A DNA stretch of 17,609 bases from Patescibacteria group bacterium (GTDB taxonomy: Bacteria; Patescibacteriota; Minisyncoccia; JAHISW01; Tagabacteraceae): assembly GCA_018817995.1 (NCBI GenBank), contig JAHISW010000085.1, positions 1-17,609 on the forward strand, read 5' to 3'. The position numbers and the translations under genes were made by a program. Position 1 is the stretch's first letter. Each line of letters starts with the position of its first letter. Shown here in pieces: positions 1-5,908 of this stretch. The notes under the pieces are model-generated. The model made no database searches. It saw nothing but the letters and a program-made list of their open reading frames with translations, and was not told where the DNA came from.

Positions 1-1
1 A

Positions 2-43
2 TTGTTTAGCACCTTTGGTTTTTCAGATGAGTGGGAATATTAA
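2..43 (+). CDS. Possible 3' tail of an upstream gene (partial)
   Basis: From base 2 an open frame runs to a TAA at 41-43, reading LFSTFGFSDEWEY. A strong intrinsic terminator starts 8 nt later, which is the spacing expected of a gene end. The tail is too short to recognise a family, and the other + frames are less well placed relative to the terminator. The assignment is inference from position only. Confidence 0.35.
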   Translation: MFSTFGFSDEWEY

Positions 44-50
44 AATAAAA

Positions 51-78
51 CCCCCGCGCAAAAGCGCGAGGGTTTTTT
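51..78 (+). terminator. Rho-independent terminator
   Basis: A GC-rich 9-bp stem (51-59 with 64-72, one C-A mismatch) has an AAAA loop (60-63) and is followed directly by six Ts (73-78). The A-rich stretch at 42-50 would give a U-rich tail on the opposite strand, so it could act in both directions. It isolates the proS operon from whatever lies upstream. Confidence 0.88.
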
Positions 79-82
79 GAAT

Positions 83-121
83 TAACTATCGACTAACTAT
101 CGACCTCCGAGGTCGATAGTT
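83..121. repeat. Tandem 11-mer fused to a 12-bp perfect inverted repeat
   Basis: The 11-mer TAACTATCGAC occurs twice back to back (83-93 and 94-104). The second copy is part of a perfect 12-bp inverted repeat, AACTATCGACCT at 95-106 against 110-121, around a 3-nt CCG centre. The first copy can also pair over 10 bp with 112-121, so two mutually exclusive hairpins are possible. There is no strong T-run after it, only TTTT at 127-130. It may be an operator, a processing site or a weak second terminator. Confidence 0.7.
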
Positions 122-136
122 GAGGATTTTAATATG

Positions 137-165
137 TTGTGCATTTGATATTTTTGGTTTATCAT
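137..165 (+). promoter_or_regulatory. Weak candidate promoter for the proS-mre operon
   Basis: TTGTGC at 137-142 (3 of 6 matches to TTGACA) is separated by 17 nt from TATCAT at 160-165 (5 of 6 matches to TATAAT). Transcription would start near 171-173, just before ATG175. This conflicts with using AGAGG at 166-170 as a Shine-Dalgarno sequence, so one of the two readings is probably wrong. Confidence 0.3.
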
Positions 166-174
166 AGAGGCAAC

Positions 175-225
175 ATGAGTCCCGTTAGAAATCCAGACCT
201 TTCTGTATCCTCGCGGGAATTATAA
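175..225 (+). CDS. Short upstream ORF (16 aa)
   Basis: ATG175 follows AGAGG (166-170) at 4-nt spacing and encodes MSPVRNPDLSVSSREL, ending at TAA 223-225. It is out of frame with proS. If the 181-298 segment is an insertion, this ATG is the original proS start, now cut off from its gene, and the peptide is only read-through into the element. A regulatory leader peptide is the alternative. There are no runs of proline codons that would suggest proline attenuation. Confidence 0.25.
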   Translation: MSPVRNPDLSVSSREL

Positions 226-298
226 ATGGTTGAATATATTGGGTTTTATATTATTAAGGGTTAATCAACGGAAACAGAAGTTTCCTATTTCTAACGGG
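181..298 (+). repeat. Inverted-repeat element abutting proS, possible miniature insertion or structured leader
   Basis: Bases 181-192 (CCCGTTAGAAAT) are the perfect reverse complement of 287-298. After an internal loop, 201-210 (TTCTGTATCC) pairs with 270-279 with one mismatch, so the arms reach about 30 nt on each side. Inside are two further hairpins: 229-238 with 247-252 and 265-269, and GGAAAC-AGAA-GTTTCC at 270-285. The second competes with the inner long-arm helix. ATGAG flanks the segment at 175-179 and again at 299-303, which looks like a target-site duplication. No transposase lies nearby, and a structured RNA leader is equally possible. Confidence 0.6.
226..264 (+). CDS. Second short upstream ORF (12 aa)
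   Basis: ATG226 directly follows the TAA of the first short frame (TAAATG) and encodes MVEYIGFYIIKG, stopping at 262-264. It lies inside the inverted-repeat segment and out of frame with proS. The abutting stop and start could allow re-initiation, but there is no Shine-Dalgarno and no evidence that the peptide is functional. It may be chance. Confidence 0.15.
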   Translation: MVEYIGFYIIKG

Positions 299-1558
299 AT
301 GAGGATGTCTCAATTATTCACAAAAACACTGCGGGAGGCGCCGAAAGACGAGGTGTCCGTCAACGCTCAACTTTTGATAAGGGGAGGGTTTATTAAAAAA
401 CTGTCCGCAGGTGTTTATTCTTTTTTGCCCTTGGGTCTTATAGTACTGAGGAAAATTGAGAATATTGTAAGAGAAGAAATGAACAATTTGGGCGGGCAGG
501 AAATTTTGATGCCGGTGCTTCATCCAAGAGAAATATGGGAGGAGGCGGGCAGGTGGGAAACGGCGGATTATCTTTACAAGCTGAAGGACAGGCAGGGATC
601 GGAATTTGCCTTAGGCGCCACGCATGAAGAAGTTATCACGGATATTGCCAGAAAATATATTAATTCTTACAGGGACCTTCCTTTGCTTGTTTACCAGATT
701 CAAACCAAGTTTCGAGATGAACTTAGGGCAAAATCAGGGCTCTTGAGAGGGAGAGAATTTTCCATGAAAGATTTGTATAGTTTTCACGAAGATGAGGAAG
801 ACAGAAAAAAATATTATAATACTGTTGAGAATTCTTATTTAAAAATATTAAAAAAGTGTGGTTTTAAAGATATTATTGTTGCTGAGGCCTCGGGTGGTAG
901 TTTTTCAAAAGAATATTCCCATGAATTTCAGATACCAACCATTGCGGGCGAAGATTTGATTATTTTTTGCAAAAGTTGTGGTTTTGCTCAGAATAAGGAG
1001 ATATGCGACTTAAGACAAGAGGGGGTTTGCCCTAATTGCGAGAAAGAGCTGAAAGAATTTAAGACTATTGAAGTTGGTAATATTTTTGCTTTGGGGGCAA
1101 ACTATTCAAAACCCATGTCCCTTTCTTTTTTGGATCGTAGCGGAATGACCAAGCCAGTTATAATGGGATGTTATGGTATGGGACCAAGTCGTCTGATGGG
1201 GGCCGCAATAGAGGTCCATCACGACCATAGGGGGATTATTTGGCCAGAAGAAATTACTCCTTTCGGTGTTGTTGTTATTCAAATTGAATCGAAAAATGAG
1301 GCGATAAACGAAAAAATTAAAAAAACGGCTGAAAAAGTTTATAAAAAATTACAAGAAAAAGGCGTTGCCGTGTTGTATGACGAGAGAGAAAATAAAGGGG
1401 CCGGGGAAAAATTCATGGAGGCTGATTTGATTGGTATTCCTTGGAGAGTTGTTGTCAGCGAGAGAACCGTGGCGGAAAATAAAATAGAGATTAAAAATAG
1501 AAATGAAAAAGAAGGGGCATTAATTAGCGAGAGTAAATTGTTGAAAAAAATTTTATGA
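299..1558 (+). CDS. proS: Prolyl-tRNA synthetase, short form without editing domain
   Basis: Cytosolic class II synthetase that charges tRNA-Pro with proline. From ATG299 it is 419 aa. Visible parts are the motif 1 region (about 46-76), ATHEE at 108-112, motif 2 FRDE...GREFSMKD (139-158), a CxxC pair (224-227 and 244-247), motif 3 GCYGMGPSRLMGA (290-302) and a C-terminal anticodon-binding domain from about 320. Bacterial ProRS often carries a deacylase insertion of about 180 aa between motifs 2 and 3; it is absent here, so correction of Ala-tRNA-Pro in cis should be missing. ATG299 or ATG305 fits the family N-terminus (MxxSxLFTKT); an in-frame TTG at 230 would add 23 residues encoded by the inverted-repeat segment and is unlikely. 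Its TGA overlaps the mreB ATG (ATGA), so the two are translationally coupled. Confidence 0.96.
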   Translation: MRMSQLFTKTLREAPKDEVSVNAQLLIRGGFIKKLSAGVYSFLPLGLIVLRKIENIVREEMNNLGGQEILMPVLHPREIWEEAGRWETADYLYKLKDRQGSEFALGATHEEVITDIARKYINSYRDLPLLVYQIQTKFRDELRAKSGLLRGREFSMKDLYSFHEDEEDRKKYYNTVENSYLKILKKCGFKDIIVAEASGGSFSKEYSHEFQIPTIAGEDLIIFCKSCGFAQNKEICDLRQEGVCPNCEKELKEFKTIEVGNIFALGANYSKPMSLSFLDRSGMTKPVIMGCYGMGPSRLMGAAIEVHHDHRGIIWPEEITPFGVVVIQIESKNEAINEKIKKTAEKVYKKLQEKGVAVLYDERENKGAGEKFMEADLIGIPWRVVVSERTVAENKIEIKNRNEKEGALISESKLLKKIL

Positions 1559-2616
1559 TTAATAAATTTTTCAGTTTATTTTCACATGACATCGGTATTG
1601 ACTTGGGCACTGCTAATACTTTGGTATACGTGAAAGGGCGCGGGATTGTGGTCAATCAGCCTTCTGTTGTCGCATTAAATACAAAGACCGGTCAAATTGT
1701 GGCCATTGGAAACGAAGCAAACAAAATGGTTGGAAGAACTCCGGGGCATATTGTTGCCGTGCGTCCCTTGGTGGATGGTGTTATTTCGGATTTTGAGGTA
1801 ACGGAAGAAATGCTGGCTTATTTTATTCGGAGCGTTCATAAAGAAAAAATAAGACCCTTTGCAAGGTCAAGGGTTGTTGTGGGTGTGCCCTCTGGCGCCA
1901 CGGATGTTGAAAGGCGGGCTGTTCGCGATGCGGCAAAAAATGCCGGCGCGAGAGAGGTTTTTATTGTTGAGGAACCGTTAGCCGCCGCGATAGGAGCGAA
2001 GCTACCCATACAGGAGCCTGTTGGTAATATGGTAATTGACATAGGTGGTGGTACTTCAGATATTGTTGTTATTTCTTTGGGAGGGATTGTTGTTTCCAAG
2101 AATCTGAAAATTGCCGGAGACAGATTTAATCAGGATATAATAAATTATGCGCGGGATGAGTTTAAGCTTTTGTTAGGAGAAAGAACTGCCGAGGATATCA
2201 AGATTGCGATTGGATCCGCTCGGCCTTCCAATAACAAAGAAACCATTGAGGCGACCGTTCGTGGCAGAGATTTAATGACGGGGTTGCCAAGAGAGGTTAT
2301 GGTAACAGATGCCGATGTGCGGGAGGCTATTTCCAAATCTCTTAATACTCTTGTTTCGGCGGTTAAAGAGGTTGTTGAAGGAACTCCACCGGAGTTGGTT
2401 TCCGATATAATGCATAGGGGAATTATTTTGGTCGGGGGTGGGGCTTTTTTGCGCGGATTACCTGAGTTTATTGAGTCTGAAATTAAAATACCGGTGCGTT
2501 TAGCAGAAGACCCTCTTACTGCGGTTGTGAGAGGAACGGGCATTATTCTTGAGGATCTGAATGCCCTCAGAGATGTTCTTATAGAACCCGAAGACAATGT
2601 TTCCCCGAAATCCTAA
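1555..2616 (+). CDS. mreB: Rod-shape determining protein MreB
   Basis: Bacterial actin homologue of 353 aa, a normal length. It polymerises along the inner membrane and steers the cell-wall elongation complex. Seen in the sequence are phosphate-1 DIGIDLGTANT (12-22), the VVGVPSGATDVERRAV segment, EEPLAAAIGA, phosphate-2 IDIGGGTSD and the adenosine-binding GGGAFLRGLPEFIE near the C-terminus. The ATG overlaps the proS stop by 4 nt and the 3' end overlaps mreC by 20 nt, so its translation is embedded in the operon. There is no visible Shine-Dalgarno, consistent with coupling to proS. MreB implies a rod or otherwise non-spherical cell with a peptidoglycan sacculus. Confidence 0.98.
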   Translation: MINKFFSLFSHDIGIDLGTANTLVYVKGRGIVVNQPSVVALNTKTGQIVAIGNEANKMVGRTPGHIVAVRPLVDGVISDFEVTEEMLAYFIRSVHKEKIRPFARSRVVVGVPSGATDVERRAVRDAAKNAGAREVFIVEEPLAAAIGAKLPIQEPVGNMVIDIGGGTSDIVVISLGGIVVSKNLKIAGDRFNQDIINYARDEFKLLLGERTAEDIKIAIGSARPSNNKETIEATVRGRDLMTGLPREVMVTDADVREAISKSLNTLVSAVKEVVEGTPPELVSDIMHRGIILVGGGAFLRGLPEFIESEIKIPVRLAEDPLTAVVRGTGIILEDLNALRDVLIEPEDNVSPKS

Positions 2617-3388
2617 AAACAGAAGAAAGAAAATAATTGTCTGGATAATCGCGTTCGCGGTGTTTTTTTTGTTTTCTTATTTCCTAAATTTTTCACAATC
2701 TTTTGTAACTCGCGGGGCGATGTTTGTAACTCAGCCGTTGTTTTATTTAAAAAACACAATACTTTCCTTAATGGAGACAAGACTATTTGTTTTTAAGGGC
2801 AAAAAAGAGTTAATTAGCGAGAATCTTTTTTTGAAACAAAAAATAATAGAGCTAGAGTTGAGCAAAAATTTTTTGGACGAAGTAATGAAAGAGAACAATG
2901 AATTAAAACTGGTATTCAATTTTTCCGAACCTGAAAATACGGAATTTATTCTTGCGCCCGTTTTTTTAAGACCAGGATATGGAATTTACAATACCATTGT
3001 CGTGGGTGCCGGGAGCAATCGGGGTGTGAAAAATGGCGCATTGGTTACCGCTTTTGGAGATACTTTTTTGGGTTATGTGTATGAGACTGTGCCCAGAATG
3101 AGCAAGGTAAGATTGGCGTCTTATCCGGGGGAAGAAACAAACGTTTTCATAGGGGGTCGTTTTTCTGCGATAGCCGTTGGCTTGGGGGGTGAAAATATGG
3201 AGGTTTCCTTACCCAAAGACGTGGAAGTTGAAGTCGGAGAGCGTGTTTTTACTATTGATGAGCGACCGCTCTTTTTGGGCGTTGTTGAGGTAATAACAAA
3301 GAAACCCACAGATTCTTTTCAGAAGATTATTTTTAGATTACCGCTGAACATACAAGAGCTTCGTAATGTGTATCTGATAAAAGAATAA
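2597..3388 (+). CDS. mreC: Rod-shape determining protein MreC
   Basis: Bitopic scaffold of the elongasome that links MreB/MreD to PBP2. At 263 aa it is on the short side for MreC. Basic residues 4-13 precede a transmembrane helix (about 13-30). A heptad-like coiled coil follows (roughly 65-110, rich in E, K and L, with MKENNELKLVFNF near its end), then the beta-rich extracytoplasmic domain. GYGIYNTIVVGAGSNRGVKNGALV is the characteristic MreC segment. The start overlaps the mreB 3' end by 20 nt and mreD begins 1 nt after the TAA. Confidence 0.93.
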   Translation: MFPRNPKNRRKKIIVWIIAFAVFFLFSYFLNFSQSFVTRGAMFVTQPLFYLKNTILSLMETRLFVFKGKKELISENLFLKQKIIELELSKNFLDEVMKENNELKLVFNFSEPENTEFILAPVFLRPGYGIYNTIVVGAGSNRGVKNGALVTAFGDTFLGYVYETVPRMSKVRLASYPGEETNVFIGGRFSAIAVGLGGENMEVSLPKDVEVEVGERVFTIDERPLFLGVVEVITKKPTDSFQKIIFRLPLNIQELRNVYLIKE

Positions 3389-3389
3389 A

Positions 3390-3722
3390 ATGATATATCT
3401 GAGAATAATTTCTTTCTTATTTTTAATAATTAGCGTTGTTGTTTTTCCTTTACCGGTTGCCTTGGCCGTTTTTATTTTGAGCGTTTCTTTTTTTCAAGGG
3501 TTTTGGGAGGGCGCGTTGGCGGGCGTGTTGATAGACGCTTTGTATGCGCCGGTATCTTTTTACGGTCTTAGCTTTGGTTTTTTTACATTGTGTTTTGTGG
3601 CGGTAATTTTAATTGAGGAGAAAGCAAAAAGCTTGATTCGCAACAAGGGCGTTTTGTCAAGATTAATAATAGCCGTTTGTTGCGGGGCGTTATTTTATTT
3701 GTTTTTTCTGCTACTGTCATGA
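3390..3722 (+). CDS. mreD: MreD-like membrane protein, short
   Basis: A very hydrophobic 110-aa protein with about four membrane segments (residues 4-18, 20-37, 56-77 and 88-109), separated by a small acidic/aromatic patch (WEGALAGVLIDALYAP) that resembles the conserved core of MreD. Typical MreD has 160-180 aa and five or six helices, so this copy is reduced. The identification rests partly on its position between mreC and the PBP2 gene, the usual mreBCD-mrdA order. Its TGA overlaps the mrdA ATG (ATGA at 3719-3722). Confidence 0.78.
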   Translation: MIYLRIISFLFLIISVVVFPLPVALAVFILSVSFFQGFWEGALAGVLIDALYAPVSFYGLSFGFFTLCFVAVILIEEKAKSLIRNKGVLSRLIIAVCCGALFYLFFLLLS

Positions 3723-5362
3723 AAACAAAATTTACTTTTAATACCATCAGTCCTGATGAGATTTTTTTAGATTCAGAAAATGTTTCTAATTTTGACTATC
3801 GTCAAATGGAAGGGAGAATGGAGAAGCCAATAAAGCGCGTCACTTTTTTATTTTTGGGGTTTGTGTTTGTGTCCATAGTGTTGTTCTTGTTTGGTAGAGT
3901 TGCTTATTTGCAAATTGTAAGGGGTGAAGATTTTAAATCCAGAGCGGATGATAATCACTTGAGAATGGTTTTTTTTGTTCCGGATAGGGGGCTTATCTAT
4001 GACAGAAATGGCGTGGTTTTGGCTTGGAATAACTTGGCAAGAACATACAAAGACACAAGTGGACTGGCGCATGTGGTTGGTTTTATGGGTCGTCCATCAT
4101 CGGAGGATATGGACAAAGAGGGGGTTTCTTCAGAGGATATTGTGGGAAAGTCCGGGGTTGAAAAAAGTTACGAAAATACTTTGCGAGGGCAAAAAGGGTA
4201 TAAATTGGTTGAGGTTGATTCTTTGAATAACGTAAAAACAGAAAACACACAAAAACAGCCTGTTTCCGGAGGAGATGTTTGGCTAAGTTTGGATTCCAGA
4301 ATCAATGAAAAACTTTATGAAATTTTTTCAGACATAGTGGCCTCAAGGGGTTTTCGTGGGGCGGCGGGAGTAGTCGTCAATGTAGAAAATGGGGAGGTTG
4401 TGGCAATGGTTAGTTATCCGGAGTATAGTTCCCAGATTTTAAATGACGGCAAACAGGAAGAAAAAATAAACGCTTACATCCAAGATGACAACAAACCATT
4501 TCTCAATAGGGCGATATCCGGCTTGTATGCGCCAGGCTCTATTGTAAAACCGTTTATGGCCATTGCTGCCCTGAATGAAGGCACAATAGACCCCGGCAAA
4601 CAGATATTCAGTTCGGGTAGTATTTCTATTCCCAATCCCTATTTTCCGGAAAAGGAAAGTGTCTTTTATGACTGGAAAGCTCATGGCTGGGTTGATATGA
4701 AAAAAGCATTAGCCGTTTCCTGCAATGTCTATTTCTATTCTATAGGGGGTGGGTATGGCGATGTTAGCGGTTTAGGTATTGGGAAAATTTTTGATTATAT
4801 GAAGCTTTTTGGTTTGGGGGAAAAAACAGGGATAGTTTTAAACGGCGAAGAAGAAGGCTTGGTTCCTTCTCCGGGGGATTCTGTCTGGAGAATTGGAGAC
4901 ACATATAATGCGAGCATTGGACAAGGCAATTTCCAAGTTACGCCGTTACAAATGGCGCTGGCGGTGGCGACCATGGCCAACGATGGAACAATTTTAAAAC
5001 CGAATATTCTTTTAAGTGAGAAAACCGAGATTTCCGGTAACGGTAGCAGGATAGATATACCCAAAGAATATTTTGAAATCGTTAAAGAAGGGATGAGAGA
5101 AGCTGTTTTAAGCGGCACCGCAGGCGCATTGTCCGACTTGCCTGTGAATATTGCCGCCAAAACGGGAACGGCGGAATTGGGGACAGATAAAAATTTTGTG
5201 AACTCATGGCTGATTGCATTTTGGCCATACGAAAATCCTCAATTTGCCATGAGTATCGTTTTGGAGAGAGGGAGCTCTTCTAATTTAATAGGAGGAGTTT
5301 TTGTTGCCCGTCAACTAATAGAGTGGATGGCGAAGAACGCACCCGAGTATTTGGAATTTTAA
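3719..5362 (+). CDS. mrdA: Penicillin-binding protein 2, elongasome transpeptidase
   Basis: Class B PBP that cross-links lateral-wall peptidoglycan together with the MreBCD scaffold. From ATG3719 it is 547 aa. It has a cytoplasmic tail of about 40 aa, one transmembrane helix (about 41-62), RGLIYDRNGVVLAWN at the start of the pedestal, and the transpeptidase domain with SxxK (S274, K277), SxN (S334, C335, N336) and KTGT (K481). The first motif sits in APGSIVKPF, the third in AAKTGTAELG. The stretch between LAWNN and the HVVGF segment is very short, so much of the N-terminal dimerisation lobe is missing. A TTG at 3677 would extend the protein by 14 residues but lies inside mreD; the ATGA overlap favours 3719. 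This is the last gene of the operon. Confidence 0.93.
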   Translation: MKTKFTFNTISPDEIFLDSENVSNFDYRQMEGRMEKPIKRVTFLFLGFVFVSIVLFLFGRVAYLQIVRGEDFKSRADDNHLRMVFFVPDRGLIYDRNGVVLAWNNLARTYKDTSGLAHVVGFMGRPSSEDMDKEGVSSEDIVGKSGVEKSYENTLRGQKGYKLVEVDSLNNVKTENTQKQPVSGGDVWLSLDSRINEKLYEIFSDIVASRGFRGAAGVVVNVENGEVVAMVSYPEYSSQILNDGKQEEKINAYIQDDNKPFLNRAISGLYAPGSIVKPFMAIAALNEGTIDPGKQIFSSGSISIPNPYFPEKESVFYDWKAHGWVDMKKALAVSCNVYFYSIGGGYGDVSGLGIGKIFDYMKLFGLGEKTGIVLNGEEEGLVPSPGDSVWRIGDTYNASIGQGNFQVTPLQMALAVATMANDGTILKPNILLSEKTEISGNGSRIDIPKEYFEIVKEGMREAVLSGTAGALSDLPVNIAAKTGTAELGTDKNFVNSWLIAFWPYENPQFAMSIVLERGSSSNLIGGVFVARQLIEWMAKNAPEYLEF

Positions 5363-5364
5363 CC

Positions 5365-5392
5365 TTGCTTAATTATTTTTTATTTGTATAAT
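5365..5392 (+). promoter_or_regulatory. Promoter of greA-lysS, overlapping a palindrome
   Basis: A perfect -10, TATAAT at 5387-5392, has TTGCTT 16 nt upstream (5365-5370, 3 of 6 matches). Transcription should start near 5399, giving a very short leader before ATG5411. The elements lie within an 8-bp inverted repeat, CTTAATTA (5368-5375) with TAATTAAG (5389-5396), which could be an operator or a weak hairpin at the end of mrdA. Confidence 0.6.
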
Positions 5393-5410
5393 TAAGGTTT
5401 GTTAAAAAAC

Positions 5411-5908
5411 ATGGAGAATATGGAAGAACAAAATATTGATTCCTCTTTAGAGTATTTAAGCGAGGAGGCCTATCAGAAGCTTGAAGAAGAGCTCAGGGAT
5501 TTGATTAAGAATAAAAGGATGGAGATTTCGGAGAGGCTTGGAGAAAGTAGCAGTTTGGGCGATCTGTCTGAAAATGCGGAATACCAAGAGGCGAAGGATG
5601 CCCAACTTATGAACGAAAATCGCATAGCAGAGTTGGAAGACTTGTTGGGCAGAACAGTTATTCTTTCAAGCGAAAAAAGAAACAGGGATAAAATTGAACT
5701 TGGTTGCCTTGTTATTTTGAGGAAGGATGAATCCGGCGTGGAACGCAAATATCAGATTGTCGGTTCCGAAGAAGCCGACCCCGTTGAAAATAAAATCTCA
5801 AACGAATCCCCCTTGGGGTTATGTCTTTTAGGAAAAAAGAAAGGAGATGTGGTTAGGGTAGTGACTCCCGCGGGTGAAGTAAGGTACAATATAATGAAGA
5901 TACAATGA
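5411..5908 (+). CDS. greA: Transcription elongation factor GreA
   Basis: Binds the RNA polymerase secondary channel and stimulates cleavage of backtracked transcripts. It is 165 aa from ATG5411, the normal length. The N-terminal antiparallel coiled coil (about 15-85) carries GDLSENAEY at its tip, with the acidic residues D51 and E54 that position the catalytic metal. The C-terminal FKBP-like domain ends with PLGLCLLGKKKGDVV and a TPAGEVRYNI segment. The start is uncertain: ATG5411, ATG5420 (GGAG only 3 nt before it) or an in-frame TTG at 5399 at the predicted transcription start. Its TGA overlaps the lysS ATG by 4 nt. Confidence 0.95.
   Translation: MENMEEQNIDSSLEYLSEEAYQKLEEELRDLIKNKRMEISERLGESSSLGDLSENAEYQEAKDAQLMNENRIAELEDLLGRTVILSSEKRNRDKIELGCLVILRKDESGVERKYQIVGSEEADPVENKISNESPLGLCLLGKKKGDVVRVVTPAGEVRYNIMKIQ

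Noticed and set aside
83..121. CRISPR array
   Set aside because: Only two adjacent 11-mers with no spacer between them; this is a tandem duplicate, and no cas genes are present.
230..298. In-frame TTG230 extension of proS by 23 residues
   Set aside because: The added residues are encoded by the inverted-repeat segment, TTG is a weak start with no Shine-Dalgarno, and the family N-terminus matches from ATG299/ATG305.
181..298. tRNA gene or group I/II intron
   Set aside because: No T-loop GGTTCGAATCC, no cloverleaf of tRNA dimensions on either strand, and far too short for a self-splicing intron.
181..298. T-box riboswitch for proS
   Set aside because: No T-box antiterminator consensus was found, and no terminator hairpin with a T-run lies between the segment and ATG299.
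2145..2597. 150-aa minus-strand open frame inside mreB
   Set aside because: It is the antisense shadow of mreB, whose sequence is fully conserved in the + frame; the minus-strand protein has no recognisable motifs.
3975..4226. 83-aa + frame inside mrdA
   Set aside because: It is an alternate frame within the well-supported PBP2 gene, with no ribosome site and an unrecognisable product.
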